In this document: in pieces, positions 1-10,744 of the stretch
Layout of the letters: every line of letters begins with the position of its first letter
How positions within the stretch are numbered: the first letter of the stretch is position 1
Assembly: GCA_003279855.1 (NCBI GenBank)
Contig: QCGO01000001.1
Coordinates: forward strand, 62,001 to 126,000
DNA from: Prochlorococcus sp. AG-388-E21
GTDB lineage: Bacteria > Cyanobacteriota > Cyanobacteriia > PCC-6307 > Cyanobiaceae
Length of the DNA: 64,000 nt
Direction of reading: 5' to 3'
Translations under genes and position numbers: made by a program
The notes under the pieces: generated by a model
The model's input: the letters and a program-made list of their open reading frames with translations, nothing else
Databases searched by the model: none
Told to the model about the DNA's origin: nothing

Positions 1-50
1 TAACAAGGAAAATCCTACTATCGAATCTCTTAGGCTTCTACGCATAATTT

Positions 51-869
51 TTAAATGTCTTTTGGTTGCATTGGTCCTGCAAGGTTCCCATTTCTAAATT
101 GAAAAACATAAGGATCATTACTCTCTTTAAATTCATCAATCGAACCAGCCCATCTGAATTTACCTCCATAGAGCATAACAACTTTTTCTGAAGTCCTTTC
201 TATAGTACTAAGAACATGACTAACAACAATAGATGATCCATTGGCTTTATTATTTGTATTATTAATTAAGTCTTCAATTCTTGATGAAGCTATAGGGTCA
301 AGACCAGCAGTAGGTTCATCAAAAAGTAATAATGGTTGACTTTTATTATCTAAATCTTGATCTTTAATCAATGCTCTTGCAAAACTTACTCTTTTTTGCA
401 TACCGCCACTTAATTCATTTGGCAGCTTTTTCTCAACATTAAATAATCCTACTTCTTCTAAACATTCTTTTACAGTTTCTTGAATAAATTTCTTGGATAA
501 ATTTCTATTCTTTTGAAGTAGAAAGCCTACATTTTCTTCAACAGTTAAAGATCCTAATAAAGCAGGATTCTGAAAAACTAATCTTACATCTGGAGGACTA
601 GTTTGATCTAATCTTAAGTAATTTTGTTTTTGTCCAAATATGCTTAATTCTCCTGCAGTTGGTAAAATCAAACCTGCCAAAATTTTTAATATGGTTGATT
701 TACCAGAACCTGAAGGGCCAACAATAGCTAATTTTTCTCCCTCATAAAGTTTTAAATTGATTTTATTTAGTACAATAAGTTCTCCCCAACTAATTGAGAG
801 ATTATTGGTTTCTACGACATGCTTTGTTTTTTTCAAAATGTATATAGAGCAATTTGTCTTTAAATACAT
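51..869 (-). CDS. ABC transporter ATP-binding protein (MlaF/Ttg2A-like lipid-import family)
   Basis: Walker A GPSGSGKST, signature LSGGMQKR, Walker B LLLFDEPTAGLDP in ORF. Confidence 0.88.
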   Translation of the reverse strand: MYLKTNCSIYILKKTKHVVETNNLSISWGELIVLNKINLKLYEGEKLAIVGPSGSGKSTILKILAGLILPTAGELSIFGQKQNYLRLDQTSPPDVRLVFQNPALLGSLTVEENVGFLLQKNRNLSKKFIQETVKECLEEVGLFNVEKKLPNELSGGMQKRVSFARALIKDQDLDNKSQPLLLFDEPTAGLDPIASSRIEDLINNTNNKANGSSIVVSHVLSTIERTSEKVVMLYGGKFRWAGSIDEFKESNDPYVFQFRNGNLAGPMQPKDI

Positions 870-961
870 ATTGCCTACTTTTTATAAATAAAAAAGGATG
901 TATGTATTTGATTTATAATCAATTTATATATTTAAATTTTAAGAAATTTAAGAGGACTTTG

Positions 962-2347
962 ATGCAGAAGAAGAAAAAAAGAATAAAGAGAACCTTATCT
1001 TATTTTAAAAAGTCCAATTTGGGTTTGATAAATAAAATTATAAGAATTCTAAGTTGGCTATTGCCAGGGTTAGTAATCAAAAGATGGATGATAACTTCTG
1101 CTATTGGTTTATTAACTTCTTTATTAGGGATTGCAATCTGGACTAATTTAAGACCTCTTTATTGGTTAATAGATGTCTTTTTCTCGATAATGAACGTGGC
1201 AACAAAAATTTTGCCTATTTCAGTTTTAGGACCATTAATCCTTTTGTTTGGTCTTCTCTTGATTGGTATTGGGCAAAATAGAAGTATTAATTCTATACAA
1301 AGAGCTCTTGTTCCAGAAAAAAATACATTTTTAGTAGATGCACTAAGAGTAAAAAGTAAATTAAATAGAGGCCCAAATATTGTTGCTATCGGAGGAGGAA
1401 CCGGCTTGTCAACATTATTGAAAGGCCTAAAAAACTACAGCAGCAATATAACTGCAATAGTTACAGTTTCAGATGATGGAGGTAGTAGCGGGGTTTTAAG
1501 AAAACAATTAGGAGTTCAACCACCTGGAGATATCAGAAATTGTTTAGCAGCCTTATCAAATGAAGAACCAATATTAACAAGATTGTTTCAATACAGATTT
1601 TCTGGAGGTAGTGGATTAGAAGGACATAGTTTTGGCAATTTATTCTTATCTGCTCTAACAACAATTACGGGGAGTTTAGAAAAGGCGGTTCAGGCCTCCA
1701 GTAAAGTGTTGGCAGTACAAGGGCAAGTATTGCCTGCAACAAATACAGATGTAATGCTTTGGGCAGAACTTGAAGATGGTGAGAAAATATTTGGTGAAAG
1801 TAAAATAAGTCAATCAAAAAAGGTGATTTCCAGGATTGGTTATCTGCCCGAAAACCCACCAGCTCTTCCTAGTGCTCTTGAATCTATTACAGAAGCAGAC
1901 GTGATAATACTTGGTCCAGGAAGTCTTTATACCTCCTTGCTACCTAATTTACTAGTCCCCGAAATTGTAGATGCTCTTCTGAAAAGTAATGCTCCCAAAA
2001 TCTACATAAGTAATTTGATGACTCAACCAGGGGAAACGGATAATCTTGACGTATATCAACACATCAAAGCAATAGAAAAGCAATTATCAAATTTTGGTGT
2101 AAAAAATCGAATATTTAATGCAATACTTTCTCAAATTCAATTTGAAAAGTCACCCCTTGTTGATTATTACCAAAGTAGAGGTGCCATGCCAGTGGTTTGT
2201 AATAAAGAAGAATTAATATCAGAAGGATATTACGTCTTGCAAGCTCCTCTTTATTCAAGAAAGATAACTCCAACACTTAGGCATGATCCCCGAAGACTTG
2301 CAAGGGCAGTAATGTTTATTAATAAAAAATTGAAGAAATTAAATTAA
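962..2347 (+). CDS. YvcK/CofD-like family protein (gluconeogenesis factor-like)
   Basis: VAIGGGTGLSTLLKGLK...VSDDGGSSGVLR, GDIRNCLAAL, EGHSFGNLFLSAL motifs; ATG at 962 is likelier than the ORF-track start at 854, which overlaps the upstream divergent gene. Confidence 0.88.
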   Translation: MQKKKKRIKRTLSYFKKSNLGLINKIIRILSWLLPGLVIKRWMITSAIGLLTSLLGIAIWTNLRPLYWLIDVFFSIMNVATKILPISVLGPLILLFGLLLIGIGQNRSINSIQRALVPEKNTFLVDALRVKSKLNRGPNIVAIGGGTGLSTLLKGLKNYSSNITAIVTVSDDGGSSGVLRKQLGVQPPGDIRNCLAALSNEEPILTRLFQYRFSGGSGLEGHSFGNLFLSALTTITGSLEKAVQASSKVLAVQGQVLPATNTDVMLWAELEDGEKIFGESKISQSKKVISRIGYLPENPPALPSALESITEADVIILGPGSLYTSLLPNLLVPEIVDALLKSNAPKIYISNLMTQPGETDNLDVYQHIKAIEKQLSNFGVKNRIFNAILSQIQFEKSPLVDYYQSRGAMPVVCNKEELISEGYYVLQAPLYSRKITPTLRHDPRRLARAVMFINKKLKKLN

Positions 2348-2356
2348 TAAATTTTT

Positions 2357-2887
2357 CTAATAAGCATCTTGTAATTCATAGAAGTCAGGTTGTATATAAT
2401 CTTTTCTTAATGGCCATCCTCTCCAGTCTTCTGGCATTAAGAGTCTTGTTGGATTTGGATGATTAGCAAAATTGATCCCAAACATGTCATAGGTTTCCCT
2501 TTCTTGCCAATCACTTCCCTTAAAAATTTTATAAAGGCTAGGTACTGATAAATCTGAGTCTCTATTTAAAAAAACTTTTACTCTTATTTCTTTAATCTCT
2601 TTTATATCTTGAATATCTCCAAGTGAGATTAGATGGTAAAAACTTACAAGACATTTTCCTGGCCCTTCATCGTAACCTCCTTGACATTGAAGGTAGTTAA
2701 AGCCATATCCTTTTAAAGTAGATATTGCTTCGTACAATTTTTCTGGCTTTACTGAAAGTATCTCAACACCTACATGATCATTCCCTAAAGATTCGTTTGT
2801 AATTCCATCTTTAGAAAGCTGATTACTTACTATTCCACTTTGTTTTACAATTTTTTCTGAAGATTCAGGTGAAATATTATTTTCCAT
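2357..2887 (-). CDS. ndhJ: NAD(P)H-quinone oxidoreductase subunit J
   Basis: [40 protein letters not shown] motif; adjacent to ndhK/ndhC. Confidence 0.95.
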   Translation of the reverse strand: MENNISPESSEKIVKQSGIVSNQLSKDGITNESLGNDHVGVEILSVKPEKLYEAISTLKGYGFNYLQCQGGYDEGPGKCLVSFYHLISLGDIQDIKEIKEIRVKVFLNRDSDLSVPSLYKIFKGSDWQERETYDMFGINFANHPNPTRLLMPEDWRGWPLRKDYIQPDFYELQDAY

Positions 2888-3621
2888 TATTTTATTTCTT
2901 TATCTATCGAATTTGTTTCATATATATTTTCATTACTTTCTTCTATCTTATTGAGGTTAGAAAATTCAATTGACTTTTCAGATTTTTTATTTAAATACTC
3001 ACCAGTATTTTCTGAAAAAACAAGATTCATTTCATGATCTATAGTTAAATATCTATGAGTTTGTTCAGCTTTACTTCTCTCAAGAATACTCTCATTAGCA
3101 ACTTTTTTTCTTAATTTTATAACAGCATCAAAAATAGCTTCTGGTCTAGGGGGACATCCAGGAAGATATAAATCAACTGGGATTAATTTATCAACTCCTC
3201 TAACTGCTGTTGTTGAGTCTGCACTAAACATTCCACCAGTTATGGTACAAGCTCCCATGGCAATGACATATTTTGGTTCTGGCATTTGCTCATATAATCT
3301 TACTAATGCTGGTGCCATTTTCATTGTGACTGTTCCAGCAACAATTAGTAAGTCTGCTTGTCTTGGGGAGCTTCTAGGTACCAAGCCAAATCTATCAAAG
3401 TCAAATCGAGACCCTATGAGTGCTGCAAATTCTATAAAACAGCATGCAGTTCCATATAAAAGTGGCCATAGACTACTTAATCTAGCCCAGTTGTGAAGGT
3501 CATCTAAACTTGTCATTATAATATTTTCGCTTAAGTCAGTCGTGACTTGGGGAGCACCGAGAGGATTACAAGTTTCTTCTCTGAGTTCTCTTATTGCTTT
3601 TGGTGAAAGTGGATTGTTCAA
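2887..3621 (-). CDS. ndhK: NAD(P)H-quinone oxidoreductase subunit K
   Basis: [11 protein letters not shown]...[14 protein letters not shown]...[11 protein letters not shown]...[13 protein letters not shown]. Confidence 0.96.
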   Translation of the reverse strand: MNNPLSPKAIRELREETCNPLGAPQVTTDLSENIIMTSLDDLHNWARLSSLWPLLYGTACCFIEFAALIGSRFDFDRFGLVPRSSPRQADLLIVAGTVTMKMAPALVRLYEQMPEPKYVIAMGACTITGGMFSADSTTAVRGVDKLIPVDLYLPGCPPRPEAIFDAVIKLRKKVANESILERSKAEQTHRYLTIDHEMNLVFSENTGEYLNKKSEKSIEFSNLNKIEESNENIYETNSIDKEIK

Positions 3622-3625
3622 TTTT

Positions 3626-3988
3626 TTAACTCCATTCTAAAGCTCCTTTTCTCCATGCGTATGCAAGAGCAATTACTAATATTGCAATAAATATCAGAGC
3701 TTCAATAAATGCTAGTAAACCTAGTCTATTGAAAGCAACCGCCCAAGGATAGAGAAATACAGTCTCTACATCAAATATAACGAATACTAATGCAAACATG
3801 TAATATCTGATATTGAATTGAATCCAAGCTCCCCCAATAGGCTCCATCCCTGATTCGTATGTAAGTTTTCTTTCGCCGGTCCTTCCTTTTGGAGAAACTA
3901 TCAGGTTAGTAACTAAAGCTAAAATCGGAACTGCAGCTGCAATTATTAAAAAACCTAAAAAATATTCGTAGCCTGGTAGTGAAAACAT
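3626..3988 (-). CDS. ndhC: NAD(P)H-quinone oxidoreductase subunit 3
   Basis: [41 protein letters not shown]. Confidence 0.96.
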   Translation of the reverse strand: MFSLPGYEYFLGFLIIAAAVPILALVTNLIVSPKGRTGERKLTYESGMEPIGGAWIQFNIRYYMFALVFVIFDVETVFLYPWAVAFNRLGLLAFIEALIFIAILVIALAYAWRKGALEWS

Positions 3989-4060
3989 TTAAAAAAATTG
4001 TTGGAAAATTCGCTTAATTCAGCAAAATCTTTTAGAGTCTCTAAAGTTAAATACTAAATC

Positions 4061-4489
4061 GTGAGTGAGAACATTCAACCATCTTCTGAGGATAACCAAA
4101 TAGTTGAAGATTTAGCAAATGAAGAATCTTCTGAAAAACTTTTAGAGTTTAAAGATAAAGAACTTATTACTAATTTAGAACAAAATAGATTCGAATGTAG
4201 AAGTTGTGGATATATTTATGATCCTATTGAAGGAAACAAAAAACTTAACATTCCTAAAAATACCTCTTTCTTAGCGATAGATGGAAACACTTTTGCTTGT
4301 CCAGTCTGTAGAGCAGGTAAAAATTTGTATAAAGATATAGGCCCTAGAGAAAAACCTAGTGGTTTTGAAGAGAATTTAACTTATGGCTTTGGATTCAATA
4401 GTCTGCCACCTGGTCAGAAAAACATTTTAATATTTGGTGGTTTAGCATTTGCAGCTGCATGTTTTCTTTCTTTGTACTCTTTGCATTAA
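4061..4489 (+). CDS. Membrane-anchored rubredoxin
   Basis: FECRSCGYIYDPIEG...FACPVCRAGK rubredoxin CxxC pairs plus C-terminal TM; GTG start; upstream of ycf48/psbE cluster. Confidence 0.9.
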   Translation: MSENIQPSSEDNQIVEDLANEESSEKLLEFKDKELITNLEQNRFECRSCGYIYDPIEGNKKLNIPKNTSFLAIDGNTFACPVCRAGKNLYKDIGPREKPSGFEENLTYGFGFNSLPPGQKNILIFGGLAFAAACFLSLYSLH

Positions 4490-4498
4490 AATATATTC

Positions 4499-5512
4499 AT
4501 GAAAAAATTTTTAACTAGTATTCCAAATCTACTTTTAACATTTACACTTTGCTTTATTTTAAGTAGTTGTTCTTCAACAGGTGTAAAAATGAGCGAGAGT
4601 AGTCCCTGGGAAACAATTCAATTTGAAGATCAATCAAATGCATTAGATATAGATTTCATAGATAATAATCATGGATTTTTAGTTGGTTCAAATAGACTAA
4701 TTATGGAATCTAATGATGGAGGGAAATCATGGGAAAAAAGATCGTTAGATATTGCTGCAGAGGAGAATTTCCGTTTACTTGATATAGATTTTAGGGGTTC
4801 TGAGGGATGGTTGATAGGACAACCTTCCTTAGTTATGCATACGATTGATGAAGGCAAAAACTGGACTAGGTTATCCCTTGGTAAGTTGCCTGGCCAGCCT
4901 TTTTTAGTTACAACTATTGATGATGGAGTAGCTGAATTGGCAACAACTTCAGCTGCTATTTATGTAACCTCAAATAGTGGTGAAACATGGGAAGCAAAAG
5001 TATCAGACCCTTCAGAGCAGGGGGGTATTAGAGATTTAAGAAGAACATCTAATGGAGATTATGTAAGTGTAAGTAGTCTTGGTAATTTTTTCTCTACTCT
5101 TGAAAATGAAAGTGATACTTGGATAGCTCATCAAAGAGCAAGTAGTAAAAGAGTACAAAGCATAGGATTTAATCCAAACGGTAATTTATGGATGTTATCC
5201 CGAGGGGCTGAAATAAGATTTAATGAGGATAGTAATGATTTAGAAAGTTGGACTAAACCAATAGTTCCAATTCTAAATGGCTACAATTATTTAGATATGG
5301 GTTGGGATCCTGAAGGAAATATCTGGGCCGGCGGTGGTAACGGGACTTTAATAGTTAGTAAAGATGATGGTAAAACATGGGATTCTGATCCTGTTGCTTC
5401 AAATCTGCCAACTAACTATATCAAGATTCAATTCTTAGACAAAGATGAATTAGATGCTAAAAAAGGCTTTATTCTGGGAGAAAGGGGTTATATCCTCAGG
5501 TGGAACGGCTAA
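4499..5512 (+). CDS. ycf48: Photosystem II assembly factor Ycf48/HCF136
   Basis: Lipoprotein signal (FILSSCSS), repeated [31 protein letters not shown] propeller motifs; upstream of psbEFLJ. Confidence 0.93.
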   Translation: MKKFLTSIPNLLLTFTLCFILSSCSSTGVKMSESSPWETIQFEDQSNALDIDFIDNNHGFLVGSNRLIMESNDGGKSWEKRSLDIAAEENFRLLDIDFRGSEGWLIGQPSLVMHTIDEGKNWTRLSLGKLPGQPFLVTTIDDGVAELATTSAAIYVTSNSGETWEAKVSDPSEQGGIRDLRRTSNGDYVSVSSLGNFFSTLENESDTWIAHQRASSKRVQSIGFNPNGNLWMLSRGAEIRFNEDSNDLESWTKPIVPILNGYNYLDMGWDPEGNIWAGGGNGTLIVSKDDGKTWDSDPVASNLPTNYIKIQFLDKDELDAKKGFILGERGYILRWNG

Positions 5513-5638
5513 TTTCCATGAAATTAAAAAATAAAAAAATCCTTAATTTTGTTGCAATTTAACAACTGTCTGTAACCAAGCTGTAAATTTCTTCACAAAC
5601 TTAGGATTTTTCCTTGTAAGATCATAAGGTAAATAATT

Positions 5639-5893
5639 GTGATTATGGCCGCAGGTTCAACGGGTGAACGCCCTTTCTTTGAAATAATCACCAGTATTAG
5701 ATACTGGATTATTCATGCAGTAACACTCCCAGCTATTTTTATAGCGGGCTTCCTATTTGTCTATACAGGCTTAGCCTATGATGCTTTTGGAACTCCACGT
5801 CCGGATAGTTATTTCCAGGCCTCTGAATCAAAAGCACCTGTTGTAACGCAAAGATATGATGCTAAATCTCAATTAGATTTAAGAACAAAATAA
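5639..5893 (+). CDS. psbE: Cytochrome b559 alpha subunit
   Basis: [47 protein letters not shown]. Confidence 0.96.
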   Translation: MIMAAGSTGERPFFEIITSIRYWIIHAVTLPAIFIAGFLFVYTGLAYDAFGTPRPDSYFQASESKAPVVTQRYDAKSQLDLRTK

Positions 5894-5895
5894 TT

Positions 5896-6039
5896 ATGTC
5901 AAATTCTCAAGCTCCAATGCAGGCTGTTGAAGTCCGCGTTTATCCTATCTTTACTGTTCGTTGGCTCGCAGTTCATGCGCTGGCGATTCCTTCAGTCTTC
6001 TTTTTAGGTGCTATAGCAGCTATGCAATTTTTAAGATAA
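5896..6039 (+). CDS. psbF: Cytochrome b559 beta subunit
   Basis: My translation: [47 protein letters not shown]; absent from ORF track as under 60 aa. Confidence 0.96.
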   Translation: MSNSQAPMQAVEVRVYPIFTVRWLAVHALAIPSVFFLGAIAAMQFLR

Positions 6040-6050
6040 CTTTATTAATT

Positions 6051-6170
6051 ATGCAAGTAAACGAAAATCCGAATAAAGTTCCAGTAGAACTTAATCGTAC
6101 AAGCCTTTATTTAGGCTTATTAGCAGTATTTGTTTTAGGAATTTTATTTTCCAGTTACTTTTTCAACTAA
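6051..6170 (+). CDS. psbL: Photosystem II protein L
   Basis: [39 protein letters not shown]; start inside ORF-track entry 5961-6170. Confidence 0.95.
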   Translation: MQVNENPNKVPVELNRTSLYLGLLAVFVLGILFSSYFFN

Positions 6171-6179
6171 ATTAAAATC

Positions 6180-6374
6180 ATGAGTAAATTAAAAGGCCCT
6201 GATGGCAGAATTCCCGATAGATTACCTGATGGTAGACCAGCAGTAGCATGGGAAAGAAGATGGACAGAAGGAACCCTTCCTCTTTGGCTAGTTGCTACAG
6301 CGGGAGGAATAGCTGTTATTTTCGTCTTAGGTATATTTTTCTACGGTTCATACCAAGGAGTAGGTGCAGGCTAA
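6180..6374 (+). CDS. psbJ: Photosystem II protein J
   Basis: [52 protein letters not shown]. Confidence 0.95.
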   Translation: MSKLKGPDGRIPDRLPDGRPAVAWERRWTEGTLPLWLVATAGGIAVIFVLGIFFYGSYQGVGAG

Positions 6375-6408
6375 ATCCCTTATTCCTTTTTAACTATTTA
6401 TGTAGTAT

Positions 6409-7308
6409 CTAGTTCCAATAAGAATCTGTAAATATCTTTAGTTTTTCTTTTGTAAAACTAGGGATATTTTCTTTTTGAGTTATTAAACCATCCTTTAAAG
6501 AACAATGGGATTTGCTTTGAGGTCTCTTTAGATCGATAACTTTCGCGATTTCAAAGATAATTTTGTTAGCAACTTCAGTATTCGCTCTGAGATTTTCCAA
6601 AACCATCTCTACTGATACTTCCTGATGAGTTTGATGCCAACAATCATAATCAGTAACCATAGAGAGAGAAGAATAAGCTATCTCAGCTTCTTTAGCTAAT
6701 CTTGCTTCAGTGTGATTAGTCATACCTATAATTGAACAACCCCAACTTCTATATAAATTGGATTCTGCTCTGGTAGAGAAGGCGGGCCCCTCCATTGCTA
6801 GATATGTTCCTCCTCTATGTAATTGTCTTCCTCCTGGGATATTTTCTTCGCTAACATTACATAATATTCCTGACAAGTTCATACAAAAAGGATCCCCCAT
6901 AGTTACATGAGCTACCGCTCCTTCATTAAAAAATGTTGCTGGTCTTTTATGAGTTCGATCAATAAATTGATCTGGAATAACAATATCAAGGGGCCTGATT
7001 TGTTCTTGAAGGGAGCCAACTGCTGATGGAGCGATTATCCACCTCACACCAATTGATCGGAGAGCCCAAATGTTAGCTTTGTAAGGTATTTCTGTCGGAT
7101 TCAGCTTATGTGTTCTACCGTGCCTCGCTATAAAAGCTATTTCTAAATTACCAGTTTTAAAGAGCCTAATTGAATCAGAAGGTTTACCATAAGGTGTATT
7201 GACATCGATTTCTTCATGACATTCTATTTTGTCAATTGAATAGAAACCACTCCCACCAATTACTCCTAATCTTGATTCTTTAATGGGTAATAAATGCTGT
7301 TTATTCAT
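6409..7308 (-). CDS. mtnP: 5'-methylthioadenosine phosphorylase
   Basis: LGVIGGSGFYSI...YGKPSDSIRLF...ARHGRTHKLNPTEIPYKANIWAL; start at 7308 preferred over 7332. Confidence 0.9.
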   Translation of the reverse strand: MNKQHLLPIKESRLGVIGGSGFYSIDKIECHEEIDVNTPYGKPSDSIRLFKTGNLEIAFIARHGRTHKLNPTEIPYKANIWALRSIGVRWIIAPSAVGSLQEQIRPLDIVIPDQFIDRTHKRPATFFNEGAVAHVTMGDPFCMNLSGILCNVSEENIPGGRQLHRGGTYLAMEGPAFSTRAESNLYRSWGCSIIGMTNHTEARLAKEAEIAYSSLSMVTDYDCWHQTHQEVSVEMVLENLRANTEVANKIIFEIAKVIDLKRPQSKSHCSLKDGLITQKENIPSFTKEKLKIFTDSYWN

Positions 7309-7317
7309 TGTAATGAA

Positions 7318-9486
7318 ATGACTATTAATCATCTAGTACTAATTGGTGGCGGACATACAAATGTTCTTTTGATGAGAAAATGGTTGATGTATCCGAAATT
7401 AATGCCAGAAATACCTATCTCAATTATATCCAGAGATACTAAGTTAGTTTATTCGGCTATGTTCCCTTCTGTTATTTCTAAATCAATTTCTTTAGATGAA
7501 AGCTTAATCAATATTAGATCTTTAGCTAAAAAGTCAAGAGTAGCTTTTATAAAAGAAGAGGTAATAAATATTGATTTTCAGTTAAAAAAAATTTTTTTAA
7601 AAAATAGACCATCAATTTGTTACTCAAAATTAGTACTTAATTATGGAAGTCAAACCAAAATTTCAGGAGAATTTGAAGATTTAGTAAATAATCAAATTGC
7701 TTTCCCAATTAAACCTTTTTTTAAGGCTTATGAGTTAATTAAAAACGAAGATAAGCATGATTCTGAAACTGAACAATCTTTTGTAATTGTAGGAAGTGGA
7801 CTCGCAGCAATTGAAGTTGCTTTTGCCTTGAGAAAAAGATGGAAAAAAAGATCTTTAAAAATTTTATGCAAATTAGATAAGGTAGATGAAAAAATCTTAA
7901 AAACTTTTTACAGATCGAATATAGAAGTAGTTGGCCAACTTCCTGTTTATTATGGAAAGATTCTCTTATGTACTGGAAATTCATCACCACATTGGGTACA
8001 AAAATATGATTCAGAATTGGATTCAAAAGGACGATTTTTTACAGATCAGCAATTAAGGTTAAAAAGTTTTTTTGGAACTTTTGCGACTGGTGATTGCGCA
8101 GTCATACAGACCTCTAAGAGACCTTCTTCTGGAATATTTGCAGTGAAAGTATTAAATATATTGGCTACTAATATTCAGAAGGAAATAAAAGGTGAAACAT
8201 TAAAAAAATGGTCTCCTCAAAAATTTGGATTGCAAATAGTAAATTCTTATCCTAAAAAGCGTCCGAAAGCTTTTGCTGTTTATGGTGATGTTGTTATTGG
8301 GCCTTCTTTTCTTATTTGGTACCTTAAAAATAAAATTGATGAAGGTTTCATAAAGAAATTTCGTATTTTAGATTCGAATATGAATCAAAAAGTCAAAGAA
8401 GGTGGGATGGAAGAATGTAGAGGATGTGCCGCTAAAATTCCTCAAAGTACTTTAAATAAATCCTTAAGAAGTGCTCAACTTGAAAATTTTGCAACTTCTC
8501 CTGAGGATTCTGTTGAAATTTATAAAAATAATCAAGATATTATTCTTCAAAGTGTTGATGGATTTCCGGCATTGATAAGTGATCCTTGGCTAAATGCAAA
8601 AATTACTGTGTTGCATGCTTGCTCAGATTTATGGGCTTGCGGTGTAAAACTTTCATCTGTACAAGCCGTAATATCACTTCCAAAAGTAGGAAAAGATTTT
8701 CAAAGCTACCTTTTTTCTCATTGTCTAAAAGGGATAAAATCAACAGTTGAAGAACAAGGGGGTAAGTTAGTTGGAGGGCATACTTTTGAGTCAAGAAGTT
8801 TTGTTGATCAACCTTATTCTTTAGGAATCGATATTTCTTTAACTGTTCAAGGCGTTTTGAAAAATGGAGTAAAACCATGGTTAAAATCCGGTATGAAAAA
8901 AGGAGATATTATCCTAATGTCAAGGCCTCTAGGCGTGGGAATTTTTTTTGCTGCTCAAATGCAAAATATTAATTTGAAAGATAGTTCAGAGGAGATAATG
9001 AGAAATTTAGTTACAAGTCAGCAACCATTAATTGAAAAAATTTGTTTGCTTCAAGATAAGTTTGGAGAAACATTTATCAATGCAGCTACTGATGTAACTG
9101 GCTATGGATTTATAGGACACCTTAAAGAGATGATCGATTCATCTAATTTATTAAGGAAAGATAATAAGCTTGAGCCTATTAGGGTTTTATTAGATTTGTT
9201 TGCATTTAAAGCTTATCCAGGAGTATTTGATTTAATAAATAAAGGAATCAAAAGTTCTCTGTTCGAATCAAATAAAGAAATATTTGATCAAATTATTGCA
9301 GAAAAACGTAGTAATAGAATTATCGAATTTTCAAAAAAAAATAAAGTTAATAATGACAGCTTTAAAGAAAAAATCTCATTATTATTAGATCCACAAACTT
9401 GTGGGCCGCTTTTGATATGTTGTGACCCTAAGTATGAAAAATTTTTAAAGGATGAATGGTATAAAGTTGGAGAAGTAATAAATTGA
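7318..9486 (+). CDS. selD: Fusion: N-terminal pyridine nucleotide-disulfide oxidoreductase + C-terminal selenide, water dikinase
   Basis: N-term LVLIGGGHTNVLLMRKW, FVIVGSGLAAIEVAFAL; C-term ECRGCAAKIPQSTL, LIGHLKEMID, DPQTCGPLL SelD features. Confidence 0.9.
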   Translation: MTINHLVLIGGGHTNVLLMRKWLMYPKLMPEIPISIISRDTKLVYSAMFPSVISKSISLDESLINIRSLAKKSRVAFIKEEVINIDFQLKKIFLKNRPSICYSKLVLNYGSQTKISGEFEDLVNNQIAFPIKPFFKAYELIKNEDKHDSETEQSFVIVGSGLAAIEVAFALRKRWKKRSLKILCKLDKVDEKILKTFYRSNIEVVGQLPVYYGKILLCTGNSSPHWVQKYDSELDSKGRFFTDQQLRLKSFFGTFATGDCAVIQTSKRPSSGIFAVKVLNILATNIQKEIKGETLKKWSPQKFGLQIVNSYPKKRPKAFAVYGDVVIGPSFLIWYLKNKIDEGFIKKFRILDSNMNQKVKEGGMEECRGCAAKIPQSTLNKSLRSAQLENFATSPEDSVEIYKNNQDIILQSVDGFPALISDPWLNAKITVLHACSDLWACGVKLSSVQAVISLPKVGKDFQSYLFSHCLKGIKSTVEEQGGKLVGGHTFESRSFVDQPYSLGIDISLTVQGVLKNGVKPWLKSGMKKGDIILMSRPLGVGIFFAAQMQNINLKDSSEEIMRNLVTSQQPLIEKICLLQDKFGETFINAATDVTGYGFIGHLKEMIDSSNLLRKDNKLEPIRVLLDLFAFKAYPGVFDLINKGIKSSLFESNKEIFDQIIAEKRSNRIIEFSKKNKVNNDSFKEKISLLLDPQTCGPLLICCDPKYEKFLKDEWYKVGEVIN

Positions 9487-9489
9487 TAG

Positions 9490-10737
9490 TTATTTCTTTT
9501 TGATATTATCAATCTCCATATATCTCAACCTTTTAATTTCATTCCCCATTTCTTTCCCCGGTTGCCATCCTTCACTTTTTAAAAATTCTCCACTTTTTTT
9601 GGACTTAATAAATTTATAAACAAATAGCCATTTAAAAAATGATTTCCAAAATAAACCCCCATTGCAAATTAATAATTTAACTGTCTCTTCATCTAAGTTT
9701 TTTGTTTCAATAAATTCAGTCCATTGCGAGGGGGTTAAATAGAGAAATTTTTCTTTTTCATTTTCTAATTGATTTGTGGTATTTAAGTAATCTTTGAGAA
9801 TCTTCTTTTCCTTGCTATTAATAAAAAATCTTTGACAAGTAAGCTCTAAATTTTCTGAATTTTTTAATAGGTAGAGAATATAATTACCTTTTAGTTTTTT
9901 AATCCACTTTAGACCCCTTAAAAATTTATTATTAGTATTAATATTTTTATTTATGATAGAAATAATTCCCCAATCGTTTAATAAAGTAACTATTTTTGGG
10001 AGATTATCATATTTGTATATTTCTGCCAATTCCATCCTGATTCTTATACTTATTCCAGGCGGAAATTTAGATTTAGCATCATCCTTCATAATATCCCAGG
10101 GCCATCTTTGGATAATCTTTTGAGATTGTTGAAGTGATTTATTTGAAATTTTGAAATCTAATCTTGAAGCATATCTTGCGCATCTTATTAATCTACTAGG
10201 ATCATCTTGAATACTATTTTCATGCAGCAAATGCAATTCTTTTTCTTGTATGTGTTTTATACCATCAAAGAAATCATAAATTTCTTGCTTTGAGAATTCA
10301 AAAGCAATTGCATTTATACTGAAATCTCTCCTTTTTAAATCCTCTTTAATATTTGCATGTTTTACAATTGGATTTAATCCTGGTGCTTCATACTTCTCTT
10401 TTCTTGCAGAAGCTATATCAATTTTAAAATCGTTAATATTTAGTTCTACAGTGTCGTATATTTCAAATTCTTTTATCAAACAAAGTTCAACATTTGAGAT
10501 ATTTTTTTTTATGTATTTTGCTAAATCGACTGAAGATCCTTCTATAACTATATCAATATCAAGTGGATTGAAAAAACTCTTTTTATGAATTTTAGTGATT
10601 AATAAATCTCTTATATAGCCACCTACAATTGCAACTTTAACGCTACTATTCAATTCAATATACTGAGAAATTATATTAAATAAATTAAAAGGGATTTTTA
10701 ATATTGCTGAATTTATATAAGCAGAAATATCATTCAT
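9490..10737 (-). CDS. CCA tRNA nucleotidyltransferase / poly(A) polymerase family
   Basis: VAIVGGYIRDLLI...DIDIVIEG...RRDFSINAIAFEF...DDPSRLIRCARYASRLDFKI. Confidence 0.9.
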   Translation of the reverse strand: MNDISAYINSAILKIPFNLFNIISQYIELNSSVKVAIVGGYIRDLLITKIHKKSFFNPLDIDIVIEGSSVDLAKYIKKNISNVELCLIKEFEIYDTVELNINDFKIDIASARKEKYEAPGLNPIVKHANIKEDLKRRDFSINAIAFEFSKQEIYDFFDGIKHIQEKELHLLHENSIQDDPSRLIRCARYASRLDFKISNKSLQQSQKIIQRWPWDIMKDDAKSKFPPGISIRIRMELAEIYKYDNLPKIVTLLNDWGIISIINKNINTNNKFLRGLKWIKKLKGNYILYLLKNSENLELTCQRFFINSKEKKILKDYLNTTNQLENEKEKFLYLTPSQWTEFIETKNLDEETVKLLICNGGLFWKSFFKWLFVYKFIKSKKSGEFLKSEGWQPGKEMGNEIKRLRYMEIDNIKKK

Positions 10738-10744
10738 GCAAATT

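Noticed and set aside
1665-1859. ORF 1665-1859 and other antisense ORFs within ndhK, ycf48, metK, nrdR, prmC, minE and crtI-like genes
   Set aside because: Shadow ORFs of conserved genes; no independent support.
7739-8026. Antisense ORFs over selD (7739-8026, 8603-8878, 9288-9512)
   Set aside because: Opposite strand to a strongly recognisable CDS; composition typical of shadow ORFs.
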